Origin: Haematospirillum sp. H1815
Lineage (GTDB): Bacteria; Pseudomonadota; Alphaproteobacteria; Rhodospirillales; Rhodospirillaceae
NCBI RefSeq assembly: GCF_012102705.1
Contig: NZ_JAAVTA010000002.1
Location: 242,305 to 306,304 of the forward strand
Direction: 5' to 3'
Length of the DNA stretch: 64,000 nucleotides
Shown in pieces: positions 1 to 9,859 of the stretch. Each line of letters opens with the position of its first letter. Within the stretch, counting starts at the first letter, position 1. The position numbers were made by a program, and so were the translations under genes. The notes beneath the pieces were generated by a model. That model was not told the origin of the DNA. It did no database searches and saw only the letters and a list, made by a program, of their open reading frames with translations.

Positions 1-71
1 CGGCTGAAAAACCGGCTGCGCTGACACGCCATTCATCCGCATCCCATAACAACCCTGACGCTAACACCCCC

Positions 72-98
72 CTTGACAGAAAAGGCGGTCCGTATTAC
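72..98 (+). promoter_or_regulatory. Probable groESL promoter (heat-shock type)
   Basis: A CTTGACA -35-like box begins at 72 and a TATTAC -10-like box lies at 93-98, just upstream of the CIRCE inverted repeat. The CTTG box resembles alphaproteobacterial RpoH promoters. The spacing of about 15 bases is short for a sigma-70 promoter, so which sigma factor is used is uncertain. Confidence 0.45.
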
Positions 99-103
99 CT
101 CTG

Positions 104-130
104 TCAGCACTCTCCGGGGGGGAGTGCCAA
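104..130 (+). promoter_or_regulatory. CIRCE operator (HrcA binding site)
   Basis: The inverted repeat TCAGCACTC-N9-GAGTGCCAA matches the CIRCE consensus TTAGCACTC-N9-GAGTGCTAA in both arms with the exact 9-base spacer. CIRCE is bound by the repressor HrcA and marks groESL operons in alphaproteobacteria. It sits 69 bases before groES and overlaps the expected transcription start, so it should repress the operon when HrcA is active. Confidence 0.92.
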
Positions 131-198
131 CAGAAACCTCGGGCTCCCCTGACCTGGTGAGATGTTCAACTGGGAAACGCTCGTTCTGGAGGAACCCA

Positions 199-489
199 AT
201 GAAATTTCGTCCGTTGCATGACCGCGTTGTCGTAAAGCGCGTTGACTCCGAAGAAAAGACAGCCGGCGGGATCATCATCCCCGACACCGCCAAGGAAAAG
301 CCAATGCAGGGCCAGATCATTGCTGTTGGCCCCGGTGCCCGTGGCGAAGACGGCAAGCTGGTTGCCCTTGACCTGAAGGCCGGCGACAAGGTCCTGTTCG
401 GCAAGTGGTCCGGCACAGAAGTGAAGATCGAAGGCGAAGATCTCCTGATCATGAAGGAAGCAGACGTCATGGGCGTGATCGAAGCCTGA
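199..489 (+). CDS. groES: Co-chaperonin GroES (Hsp10)
   Basis: A 96-residue GroES of normal length that begins [14 protein letters not shown] and contains the conserved segment [15 protein letters not shown], which leads into the mobile loop. It caps the GroEL barrel in the cytoplasm and helps fold client proteins. The ATG is chosen because a strong GGAGG site (188-192) lies six bases upstream; an in-frame extension further upstream would run across the operator. It is the first gene of the groESL operon and is followed by groEL after 57 bases. Regulation by HrcA through CIRCE, and probably by RpoH, is inferred from the upstream DNA. Confidence 0.97.
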   Translation: MKFRPLHDRVVVKRVDSEEKTAGGIIIPDTAKEKPMQGQIIAVGPGARGEDGKLVALDLKAGDKVLFGKWSGTEVKIEGEDLLIMKEADVMGVIEA

Positions 490-540
490 GGCTTCGCTCT
501 TTCCCTGTCGCCTTTCACCATATCTTTACCTAGAGGATAA

Positions 541-2193
<1,653 letters not shown>

Positions 2194-2232
2194 GCCTTTC
2201 TCTTCCTGCCCTTGTGGTATGTCAAAGGAAAA

Positions 2233-2259
2233 GGTCGCACCTTCGGGTGCGGCCTTTTT
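2233..2259 (+). terminator. groESL rho-independent terminator
   Basis: GGTCGCACC, a TTCG tetraloop and GGTGCGGCC form a nine-pair stem followed by TTTTT. The opposite strand reads the hairpin into a CTTTT run, so it may also end transcription of the convergent exporter gene. Confidence 0.9.
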
Positions 2260-2290
2260 CCATTCCGGGACAGGGCACGGAAGCAGACCC

Positions 2291-2929
2291 TCAGAACCCC
2301 GTCAGAACGCGATGGATCAAGAGACCTGCGATGGCCAGCATTGTCACCCCGACAAAGGCATCCAGAAAACGCCAGGCTACGGGACGCGCAAACCATGGGG
2401 CCAGCCAGCGTGCACCAAACCCCAGGGACACAAACCAGACCATACTGGCCGCACAGGCCCCGGCGATAAACCAGACCTGCAACGGCGACGGATGCTGGGC
2501 ACCGATGCTTCCCACCAGCAGCACCGTGTCCAGGTACACATGGGGGTTCAGGAACGTAAAGGCCGCCGCCTGGGCCAAAGCAGCCCCCCGCCCCAGCCCG
2601 GACTCGCCTGTATCGGCCCTGAGGGCCTGCGACAGCCGGGCCCGGCGCAAGGCCTGCCACCCATAGACCAGCAGGAAGGCAGAACCGGCCAGAGCCAGCG
2701 CATGCGCCAGCGCGGGGCGATTCCCCAAGGCTTCGGCCATGCCCATCACACCAGCCGTAATCAAAACGGCATCGGCCGTTGCACAGAACAGCACCACGCT
2801 GCCCATATGCTCGCGCCGGAGACCCTGGCGCAACACAAAGGCATTTTGCGCCCCGATCGCGACAATCAACCCCAGGCTCAGGGCCAGCCCCTGGGTAAAG
2901 GCCGGCATGGAAAAGGAAAGGAATCCCAC
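2291..2929 (-). CDS. LysE/ArgO-family amino acid exporter
   Basis: A 212-residue inner-membrane protein with about six hydrophobic segments and the LysE-family signature LIVAIGAQNAFVLRQGL near the N-terminus. A further conserved FLNPHVYLDT stretch lies mid-protein. LysE/ArgO proteins export basic amino acids (lysine, arginine), protecting against overaccumulation. It is divergent from a LysR regulator of the ArgP/LysG type, the classic arrangement for this pair, so substrate-induced activation by the neighbour is a good inference. The start taken is GTG; an ATG seven codons downstream is possible. The exact substrate cannot be read from the sequence. Confidence 0.85.
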   Translation of the reverse strand: MGFLSFSMPAFTQGLALSLGLIVAIGAQNAFVLRQGLRREHMGSVVLFCATADAVLITAGVMGMAEALGNRPALAHALALAGSAFLLVYGWQALRRARLSQALRADTGESGLGRGAALAQAAAFTFLNPHVYLDTVLLVGSIGAQHPSPLQVWFIAGACAASMVWFVSLGFGARWLAPWFARPVAWRFLDAFVGVTMLAIAGLLIHRVLTGF

Positions 2930-2948
2930 AACACACTCTCAGTCAAAA

Positions 2949-2967
2949 TCAGGTTACGACGGCCTGA
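2949..2967. promoter_or_regulatory. Candidate LysR-type operator between exporter and regulator
   Basis: TCAGG-N9-CCTGA is a symmetric 19-base site in the 104-base gap between the divergent exporter and regulator genes. Its size and symmetry suit a LysR-type regulator. Assignment to the neighbouring ArgP-like protein is inference from position. Confidence 0.4.
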
Positions 2968-3033
2968 CCTTGCCCGGCGCGGGTAATAAAGGCAAAATCA
3001 CTTTTCTTTATCCAGTTAAGGAAAACTAATCTT

Positions 3034-3930
3034 ATGCTGGACTATGCCGCTCTTTCTGTCATGGCAACCGTTATCAGGGAAGGAAGCTTCGAGCGGGCCG
3101 CACGCATCCTGCACGTCACACCGTCGGCCATTTCGCAGCGCGTCCGACAGCTGGAGGAACGTGTGGGCTGCGCCCTGGTGATCCGCGATCAGCCGTGCCG
3201 GGCAACCGATGCCGGCCGGCGTCTGTGCCAGCACATGGACCGGGTGCGTCTTCTGGAACAGGATCTTCAGGACACGCTGCCGGCCTTGGCGCCCGAAGGT
3301 GTGACCCGGGTTGCATTGCCTGTTGCGGTCAATGCCGACAGTCTGGCGACCTGGCTGGCTCCTCCCCTGGCAGCCTTTGCCGCACAGGCCCCGGTGCTGA
3401 TGGATATTGCCGTGGATGATCAGGACCACACCATGGAATGGCTGCGCAACGGATCGGTTCTGGCCGCCGTCACCGCCTCTGCCCGGCCGGCCGCCGGCTG
3501 CAACAGCCAGCCCCTTGGAGCCATGCGCTACCGTGCGGCCGCCAGCCCGGCTTTTATCCGGCATTATTTTGCCGATGGCGTGGGATCAGGAAGCCTGGCC
3601 CGTGCCCCCAGCCTGGTGTTCAATACCAAGGACGAGCTGCAGGCACGCTGGGCCCGGCGCCTGTGCCACCGGAACGTTGACCTGCCCCGGCACACGCTGC
3701 CCTCGCCGCAGGGCTTTGCAACCGCCGCCATGGCCGGCATGGGCTGGGGGTTGCATCCACAGGCGCTGATTGCCGGACATCTTGAGGATGGCTCCTTGGT
3801 AGAGCTGATACCCGATACCCCACTGGATGTACCGCTGCACTGGCAACAGGCCCGGGCGGCGTCAACCATTCTGGATGACCTGACCCGCCACATTATGGCC
3901 GCGGCACGGACGGCCCTGCTTCCACCCTGA
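3034..3930 (+). CDS. LysR-family regulator, ArgP/LysG type
   Basis: A 298-residue LysR-type regulator. An N-terminal winged helix-turn-helix (about residues 3-60, containing SFERAARILHVTPSAISQRV) precedes a substrate-binding domain. The text around the helix matches the ArgP (IciA)/LysG branch, which senses basic amino acids and activates a LysE/ArgO exporter. The gene is transcribed away from such an exporter, which supports that role. A hairpin terminator begins 26 bases after the stop. No disruption is seen. ArgP in enterobacteria also controls other lysine and arginine genes, so a wider regulon is possible. Confidence 0.87.
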   Translation: MLDYAALSVMATVIREGSFERAARILHVTPSAISQRVRQLEERVGCALVIRDQPCRATDAGRRLCQHMDRVRLLEQDLQDTLPALAPEGVTRVALPVAVNADSLATWLAPPLAAFAAQAPVLMDIAVDDQDHTMEWLRNGSVLAAVTASARPAAGCNSQPLGAMRYRAAASPAFIRHYFADGVGSGSLARAPSLVFNTKDELQARWARRLCHRNVDLPRHTLPSPQGFATAAMAGMGWGLHPQALIAGHLEDGSLVELIPDTPLDVPLHWQQARAASTILDDLTRHIMAAARTALLPP

Positions 3931-3955
3931 AAGGGTTTTAAGGGCCTGCATGCAC

Positions 3956-3985
3956 AAAGGCCCGACTTGTTATGGCCGGGCCTTT
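3956..3985 (+). terminator. Terminator after the LysR gene
   Basis: AAAGGCCCG and CGGGCCTTT form a nine-pair stem around a 12-base loop. The A/T ends make it potentially bidirectional, so it would also separate the regulator from leftward transcription of the polysaccharide region. Confidence 0.75.
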
Positions 3986-3987
3986 GG

Positions 3988-4334
3988 AAAACAGGGTTAT
4001 GGGCAGGCGACCGGGTTCGGACTTTCTCCCCGAGGCCACCAGCAAAGATTGAGGACAAGGGACAAAACCGGAAAAATGGCTAAATCTAACCAAACCGTCT
4101 CCTCCCCGGCCTGGCTTTATCCTCAAACAGCGCCTTCATAGCAGCCCTGACAATCCCTGCAGAAAGACACACATGAAACATTGCATGACCCAGAACGGGT
4201 TAGCTGAATGCTGTAGCTCAGTGATTCGATTTTGAATCGCTGGCAGGCACACCGCAACGGACGGACCACGGTTCCTCAATCTGGGCAACCAGGTGCGCTA
4301 CCGGTTGCAGGCTATCATGGCGTTTGAGGAAGCC
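3988..4334. other. Intergenic DNA, no gene recognised
   Basis: About 350 bases between the LysR terminator and the first recognisable relic. I see no open frame with family resemblance. A short GATTC/GAATC hairpin near 4225 has no T run. This is probably decayed DNA at the edge of the polysaccharide region. Confidence 0.5.
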
Positions 4335-4675
4335 ACGCTGCACGGATTAACCAGGACCACCAAAGGCTGCGCCATCAGACAAAACACACCCACGTCGTTC
4401 ACGTTCAGGGCCACGTCCGGAGCGTTGAGCTTTGCCTCGAAATCGGCCAAAGGTATTACCCCCCGTGGGCTTTCATGATGCGAGGGTGTACAGTGGGCTT
4501 GGGATTATCGCCGCTCAGAAACTCCTCGTAGAGCCTTTCGCCAGGGTGCAACGGTTTCGATGTTGCTCTCACAGGGTTCTTGCTCGTTCTTCACTTAGCC
4601 CCGAGAGTTCCACCATGCGTCGCGCCAGGTCCATGATCTTCACGGGTTGGCCCATGACCGGCACGAACACAGCAC
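4335..4675 (-). pseudogene. C-terminal relic of a FlaA1/CapD-type nucleotide-sugar dehydratase
   Basis: Leftward translation in shifting frames gives segments typical of the C-terminus of FlaA1/CapD/WbpM polysaccharide proteins (UDP-sugar 4,6-dehydratases): VFVPVMGQPVKIMDLARRM, then PGERLYEEFLSGDNPKPT followed by HPRIMKAH, then LADFEAKLNAPDVALNVND. Frames change between these blocks, and a TGA follows the first and a TAA the second. The N-terminal membrane part and the Rossmann domain are missing. Its left end is approximate. It would be the last member of the leftward operon and is fused by deletion to a glycosyltransferase relic. No function is expected. Confidence 0.75.
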
Positions 4676-4900
4676 AGCGTCCAGAAAGCCGACGACCGCG
4701 CCCATAGCGCAGCTCAGGCCTTTGTGCATGGCGTCTGTCCGGCTCTGAGAGCAGCACAAGATCGGGGGGTACTGATGGACTTCTCCCACCTGAACAGTGC
4801 CATCGCTGGACCAACCATCAATCATCAGGTATTCGACATCGGGATGCTTCTGGCTGGCCACCGAGCGCACGGTTATAACAAAAAAAGGCAATGACGAATA
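4676..4900 (-). pseudogene. Relic of a family 2 glycosyltransferase
   Basis: Leftward frames carry the GT2 core in order: ITVRSVASQKHPDVEYLMID with GWSSDGTVQV, then in a shifted frame PPDLVLLSEPDR, then back in the first frame DAMHKGL with MGAVVGFLDA. A frameshift lies in a run of C (about 4770). The N-terminus and everything after the GFLDA motif are lost, and the text runs straight into the FlaA1 relic. Its motifs resemble the intact GT2 just upstream in the operon, so it may be a decayed second transferase or an old paralogue. Confidence 0.75.
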
Positions 4901-4903
4901 TCT

Positions 4904-5704
4904 TCATCCACCCAAGCTCGAGCGACGGCAGATTCCACGCAAGACATAGCCGAGTTTCCCGTAGCCCAAGGTTAGAAACAACCGTCTTGCCTGATAAAGG
5001 CGTCTTGTCCAGACGGACGGCTCTCGACCACCAAGAATGGTAGAGAATTCCTCCATAAAGCCCGACTGGCTGCTGCTGGTCTTTGTGGCATCGTGGTAAC
5101 GGAGTGCGCCCCAATAGGATGGAACATGTCGCCCATGATCGGCATACTGTAGCACGCGCAAGAACCACTCGTAATCGAAGCAGTAGTGCAGGGTCTCATC
5201 CAGCCAACCAACCCGATCATGGAGGCAACGCCGCCAAAACGCAGCCTGGTTTGTAAGCACCATACCTTCGGCCAGAAGGGATGTGTATGTAGGGCGCACG
5301 TAGCATATGTTTCTGATAAGTTGATCATTCTCATCGATAAGCTGCATGTCGCCAATGATCAAGCCGGCACTCGGCCATTGACGAGCAGCTTCAGCAAGCT
5401 GCGCAAAAGCCCCTGGAAAATACACATCGTCCGAATTCTGCCAGCCAACCCAGTCCCCGGTTGCACGTTGTAACCCCTTGTTGATGGCATGCGATTGTCC
5501 CCGATCCGGTTCACTCACCCACCAAGCCAAATGATCCGCATACTTTCGGATGATCTCGACACTGCCATCCGTCGAGCCACCATCGACGATAATGTACTCA
5601 AGATTAGGATATCCCTGATCAAGCACGGAGCAGATAGTTCGTTCGAGGAATACAGCCTGATTGAAACTGGGCGTAACAACAGTAATACGTGGCAATTCAT
5701 GCAC
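4904..5704 (-). CDS. Family 2 glycosyltransferase
   Basis: A GT-A fold transferase of about 266 residues. ITVVTPSFNQ lies near the N-terminus, VDGGSTDGSVE near residue 43, SEPDRGQSHAINKGL near 65 and the metal-binding segment WQNSDD near 88. Such enzymes add one sugar from a nucleotide donor to a lipid-linked or glycan acceptor on the cytoplasmic face. The GTG at 5704 is preferred: it overlaps the stop of the upstream polymerase gene and has GGGGAG just before it. It is the last intact gene of the leftward operon. Donor and linkage cannot be deduced. Confidence 0.85.
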   Translation of the reverse strand: MHELPRITVVTPSFNQAVFLERTICSVLDQGYPNLEYIIVDGGSTDGSVEIIRKYADHLAWWVSEPDRGQSHAINKGLQRATGDWVGWQNSDDVYFPGAFAQLAEAARQWPSAGLIIGDMQLIDENDQLIRNICYVRPTYTSLLAEGMVLTNQAAFWRRCLHDRVGWLDETLHYCFDYEWFLRVLQYADHGRHVPSYWGALRYHDATKTSSSQSGFMEEFSTILGGREPSVWTRRLYQARRLFLTLGYGKLGYVLRGICRRSSLGG

Positions 5705-6980
5705 GACTTGGCTCCCCGCCAGCGTTTGCGCGCAGACTGGCAGCAATACCCACGACCAGCCAAGCACCCGCAGCCATCAGGTAGGTGCCATAGAACTGGT
5801 CTGAAACCAGAAAGAGAACAAACAAACCAGCAACAAAAACATGCGCAGGCTCGATCCTGGCCTGCCTGGTTAACAGCAGAGACTGCAGAATCTGTCCTGC
5901 AGTCAGAAGAAAAAGACCGATCTGCAAACCACCGCCAATCAACCCTAACTCTGCGAAGCCTTGCAGGATCGTGCTGTGTGGGTACCAACCGGGCCCTGTG
6001 CAAGAGAAATCGCCGAAACGGGCGACACCAACACCCCAAAACTGATTCTGCATAAACATCGCCCAAGCTTCACGATACATCACCCAACGCATCGCCACAG
6101 AATCAATACCATCCTTGAAAGGTTGACAACTCGCCTCACCAAGAATAGGACCAAAATCCGTTGCTGTAATCGGCACAGGCACAGGCACAGGCACAGGCAG
6201 AACTAAAGCATAGAAAGCGGATACAGGCAGGAAAAACAATGCAAGCATGGCAATAGCAAGCACATAGGCTAACAGGCCCATGCGCTGCGCCAATGGTCGG
6301 TCACCCGCCGCCAAGGACACAACGGCCACAGCTGCCATCCCCCCAAGTAACCAGGCGCGCCCCATTATCCCAACCAATACAACAGTCACACACCCAATGA
6401 TCGCCAGCAGAACCAACCGTCGCAAGCGCTCGTCCTTATTTGCCTGATGACCGAGGGTAAGTACACGCACGCAAAGCGCCAACAACGCTGCGGCCAACAA
6501 TCCACTCACTATTAGCGGACCATGATCAAGGCCAAAGACCGGTAAGCGCCATGGACGTTCAACAACAGTCAGACGATCAAGCAATAGCAGAGGTAAAAGC
6601 GCCAGACACAATAACAGGGTTATGCGAGAGAGCAGCTCCATGTCTCTCAACATCATCAAACGCCCAAGCACATAAGGCATCATCATCATGAAGGGGATAA
6701 AACGGATATATTTCGACACACTACCGTGTTCATCCAGCCCCGGAAAAATAAATCCGCTTACAAGGACGGCAAGAACAAAGCCTGCAAAACCAACGTCAAT
6801 GGCGTTAAGCCTCTTGAGCAATCCGATGCGATCGCGCAGAATCAGCAAGCACCATCCAGCTGAAAACAAATAAAACGCTACAGTTACCGACCTTGACCAC
6901 GGCAAGGACAGAAAGTGAGCCAAGGCCATGACGAACATCAGGCCAAAAAGCAAAAAAGCGGCTGGATATGCTGGACTCAT
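5697..6980 (-). CDS. O-antigen polymerase/ligase-like membrane protein (Wzy/WaaL type)
   Basis: A 427-residue, very hydrophobic protein with roughly ten or more membrane segments and one larger periplasmic loop. The loop holds a region rich in Trp, Gly and aromatic residues (MYREAWAMFMQNQFWGVGVA, PHSTILQGFAELG), the pattern of the Wzy_C/O-antigen ligase family. Location next to glycosyltransferases and a Wzx flippase suggests a repeat-unit polymerase. The ATG overlaps the upstream FkbM gene stop (ATGA), which fixes the start. Just before the big loop is a VPVPVPVP run encoded by tandem hexamers. Polymerase versus ligase cannot be decided from sequence alone. Confidence 0.75.
   Translation of the reverse strand: MSPAYPAAFLLFGLMFVMALAHFLSLPWSRSVTVAFYLFSAGWCLLILRDRIGLLKRLNAIDVGFAGFVLAVLVSGFIFPGLDEHGSVSKYIRFIPFMMMMPYVLGRLMMLRDMELLSRITLLLCLALLPLLLLDRLTVVERPWRLPVFGLDHGPLIVSGLLAAALLALCVRVLTLGHQANKDERLRRLVLLAIIGCVTVVLVGIMGRAWLLGGMAAVAVVSLAAGDRPLAQRMGLLAYVLAIAMLALFFLPVSAFYALVLPVPVPVPVPITATDFGPILGEASCQPFKDGIDSVAMRWVMYREAWAMFMQNQFWGVGVARFGDFSCTGPGWYPHSTILQGFAELGLIGGGLQIGLFLLTAGQILQSLLLTRQARIEPAHVFVAGLFVLFLVSDQFYGTYLMAAGAWLVVGIAASLRANAGGEPSRA
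6172..6200. repeat. Tandem GGCACA hexamer inside the polymerase gene
   Basis: Four perfect GGCACA units and a partial fifth. On the coding strand they encode alternating Val-Pro. Gain or loss of a unit keeps the frame, so the loop length could vary by slippage. Confidence 0.9.
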
Positions 6981-7723
6981 AGCCTGAAGAACAAACCGTC
7001 CCACTGCAGGGTACGACCATTGGCCGGGTTGACGAATGCCGGTTCGAGCGACCACAGCACAAAACCTGCACTCTCCAACCGGTCAACATACTCGCGCCAA
7101 AGATGCTGCCCTTCATACAGGGGAAGAAGCGACAGCTCCATCAGGATACCCCTCACCTTCGGTAAGGAAGCCATTGCACCATCAAGAACTTGCCACTCGC
7201 AGCCTTGTGTATCGATCTTCAAGAGCGGCGCACGCGACCCTCCAAGACAGGCATTCGCTACAGAATCAAAAGTGATCAGAGGAACCCGCTCACGCCCAAT
7301 GTATGCTGACTGCGGTGCAGCCGCACTGTGAGAAGCCAACATCGGGAGGATCGAGCTACTGACTGAATTCCCCGAGATATTGATATCGATCTCATCCTGA
7401 CGATCACCCACCGCACAGCGTGAATGGACTGACCAAGCTGAGTCATCCCTGCTTGCTGCCAACAATTGAGAATGTGCAGAGGTCAAAGGCTCGAAAGATA
7501 AAATTTGCCGTGCGTAACCGCCGGAGCGCAGTTCCTTTGCGAACTGCCCCTCATTGGCGCCGATGTCGATAACCAGATCAATATCGAATGCTCGCAGAGC
7601 AGCCATGAGGCGAGCCAATGGCGACGCTGTGGGATGGTAGCGATGCGCCTCGATTCCCAATCCATGCAAGAGTTTCTTTATTTTCTGTTTTGGAAGATTC
7701 AACATAACGGATTCCACACTCAA
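6977..7723 (-). CDS. FkbM-family SAM-dependent methyltransferase
   Basis: A 248-residue methyltransferase of the FkbM family. The SAM-binding segment VIDIGANEGQFAKEL is near residue 50, and the family hallmark LLKIDTQGCEWQVLDGA is near 166. FkbM enzymes O-methylate sugars or small molecules, so modification of a glycan residue is likely here. It lies between a broken GDP-mannose dehydratase-like gene and the polymerase, with ATGA coupling to the latter. Length is normal and no defect is seen. The methylated position and sugar are unknown. Confidence 0.85.
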   Translation of the reverse strand: MSVESVMLNLPKQKIKKLLHGLGIEAHRYHPTASPLARLMAALRAFDIDLVIDIGANEGQFAKELRSGGYARQILSFEPLTSAHSQLLAASRDDSAWSVHSRCAVGDRQDEIDINISGNSVSSSILPMLASHSAAAPQSAYIGRERVPLITFDSVANACLGGSRAPLLKIDTQGCEWQVLDGAMASLPKVRGILMELSLLPLYEGQHLWREYVDRLESAGFVLWSLEPAFVNPANGRTLQWDGLFFRL

Positions 7724-7740
7724 CTTATCTTTTCGGCTTG

Positions 7741-8709
7741 CTACTTCATTTCGGTCGATTGTAGCTCATACTGGATCATCTCTCTGATAACATCCCTCAT
7801 TTTCTTTTGGGCCGACCAGCCCAAAAGACGCTGCGCCTTCCGTGCATTACCGCAGTTGTAGCGAATCTCGGATGGACGGAAAATACGGGGATCCTGAAAC
7901 ACATGCTGCCGCCAATCCAACCCCAATTGCGCAAAGGTCACCGCAACGAACTCTTCCAGGGAGTTTACCTCCCCCGTAGCAATAACAAAATCTTCCGGCT
8001 GGTCAATCTGCAACATTCTCCACATCGCGTCTACATATTCAGGGCCCCATCCCCAGTCACGCTGAATTGCCATATCCCCGAGTGTCAAATTCTCTTCAAC
8101 GCCTTGGGAAATGCGCACCGCCGCCGAAACAATCTTCCGCGTTACAAAACGAGTTGGCCGCAGTGGCGATTCATGATTGAACAAGATTCCGGTACAGGCA
8201 TAGAGCCCGTAAGCAGAACGATAGTTGTCTACCAACCAGTGAGCTGTCGCTTTGGCCACTGCATAGGGGCTACGCGGATGGAAATGTGCATTTTCGTCAG
8301 CGGCCCCGGCCCCAATATCGCCAAAGCATTCGCTGGATCCCGCATTATAGAACCGAACCGGTTTACCGAGAAATCTGATGACCTCAAGTAAATTGACAGT
8401 GCCCGTCGCGATACTTTCGAGCGTTTCCGCAGGCTGTTCAAAAGACAGACCTACTGAGCTTTATCCTGACAAATTGTAGATTTCGTCAGGTTCGCTCTGG
8501 CTGATTGCCTGCAACGCACTCCTGAAGTCGTTGGCTGCCATCGACACCGTCTTAATACGGTGAAAGATTCCAGGACGCGACAGGTTGGCGAACGAAGATA
8601 CCTGTGCATCACGCGATGTGCCCCAGACCTCGTAACCCTTATCAAGGAGAAACTGCGCAAGACAGGCCCCATCCTGCCCGGATACACCGCATATCAAAGC
8701 ACGTCTCAT
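7741..8709 (-). pseudogene. GDP-mannose 4,6-dehydratase-like SDR with an internal stop codon
   Basis: Reading from ATG at 8709 gives an SDR of the GMD family. It starts MRRALICGVSGQDGACLAQF (NAD(P) motif) and continues in one frame to the stop at 7741, giving 322 codons. The only break is a TAA at codon 83 (8463-8461), in YNLSG-stop-SSVGLSFEQP where family members have Gln. Downstream the SSECFG segment, the Tyr149-x3-Lys153 pair and the FNHESP motif are intact. CAA to TAA is one transition, so this is a recent nonsense mutation or a sequencing error. It is distinct from the complete gmd at 19.2-20.4 kb. Confidence 0.88.
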
Positions 8710-8719
8710 GTTCCGCACT

Positions 8720-9841
8720 TTAAAAAAGTTTCCGATACACGCACAGCGTTTCCTCGGCGCAGCGATCCCAAGAGAAAGAACCAAGGCGAACGCGACCCTT
8801 CTCAATCAGCGTCTTGCTATAGCTTTCTGAACTCACTACGCGTTCAATGGCTTCCCGCATCGAAACAACATCTACCGGGTCGAAATACTCGCCCGCATCT
8901 CCCACCACCTCGGGAATGGAACTGGTCATCCCGCAGACGACAGGGCAATCGTGCGACATCGCTTCAAGGGGAGGGATTCCGAAGCCTTCGTATAGCGAGG
9001 GATACACAAACGCACTCGCCCGTGCATAAAGCCGGGACAACAACTGATCGCTCCCGCCCAACTGGATAATATGGCCGTTAGTCATACCCAATCGCGCCAC
9101 CCTTTCGTGTTCCTCCGCACTAAATGCGCCCCCGCCAAAGCAGACCAAATTGAACCCAGCGCGAAGCTGAGGGGATGAGGCATACGCCTCCAGCAAGCGG
9201 AAAAAATTCTTGTACCCCCCGCGATTCCCCACATAAAGAAGAAACGGCTTGTCTGTTGCGGGTCCCTCACCGACGAGGTCCCCTTTCCCCCCTGTCATCA
9301 GGCCGAAACCATGGTGAATGACAGAGGTCTTTTCCGGAGGCAAGCCCAGAAGTTCGATGGCATCTCGTCGTGTCGACTCTGAAATACAGATCACATGGTC
9401 TGCCCTTCTTGCCGCCACGGCCTTATACCGGCTTGTCTTGTCACCGAGCGGGAAATCCGACGGGAATCGCTCGTGGATCATATCATGAATGGTCAGCACA
9501 CGGCGTGCCCGGCGCGGCCCGAGCGAATACGGGAAGTAATAGGTCTCATGGATGACATCCGGAGACTGTGTGCGAAGCATTAAATCCCCTAGAGCAAGGC
9601 TCATACCACGAAGAAACAGCCGAGGGTAGACTGATGTAAATCGCCCAGCTCCGGGACCTCGAAACCCCGTTACGATACCCGGCGAAAGATTTTGCAAATA
9701 GGAATTGATATATAGCGGGGCTGCAATTGATACATCAAGCCCCGGAGCCTGGGCCAACCGGGATGCAATCTCGCAGAAGTAGCGAGATACACCACCATAT
9801 GTCTGCGCGCAGAATATCTGCGAATCATATGCAATTTTCAT
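8720..9841 (-). CDS. Family 4 (GT-B) glycosyltransferase
   Basis: A 373-residue glycosyltransferase of the group 1/GT4 type. The N-terminal domain has the acceptor-side segment YGGVSRYFCEIASRL. The C-terminal donor domain has LLYVGNRGGYKNFFRLLEAY followed by the diagnostic SLYEGFGIPPLEAMSHDCPV, which holds the EX7E motif. It would use a nucleotide sugar (GDP-mannose or a relative is plausible given the operon) to extend the lipid-linked repeat unit in the cytoplasm. It sits between a methyltransferase and the broken gmd-like gene, all leftward. No defects are visible. Confidence 0.9.
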   Translation of the reverse strand: MKIAYDSQIFCAQTYGGVSRYFCEIASRLAQAPGLDVSIAAPLYINSYLQNLSPGIVTGFRGPGAGRFTSVYPRLFLRGMSLALGDLMLRTQSPDVIHETYYFPYSLGPRRARRVLTIHDMIHERFPSDFPLGDKTSRYKAVAARRADHVICISESTRRDAIELLGLPPEKTSVIHHGFGLMTGGKGDLVGEGPATDKPFLLYVGNRGGYKNFFRLLEAYASSPQLRAGFNLVCFGGGAFSAEEHERVARLGMTNGHIIQLGGSDQLLSRLYARASAFVYPSLYEGFGIPPLEAMSHDCPVVCGMTSSIPEVVGDAGEYFDPVDVVSMREAIERVVSSESYSKTLIEKGRVRLGSFSWDRCAEETLCVYRKLF

Positions 9842-9859
9842 TTGTTCAGCGTTTCTAAT

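Noticed and set aside
4210..4265. tRNA-like text (GCTGTAGCTCAGTGATTCG)
   Set aside because: It starts like a tRNA D arm but no acceptor, anticodon or T arm with TTC can be formed around it.
8461..8463. Recoding of the stop in the GMD-like gene as a special amino acid
   Set aside because: The codon is TAA, not TGA or TAG, and relatives have Gln there, so selenocysteine or pyrrolysine is not indicated.
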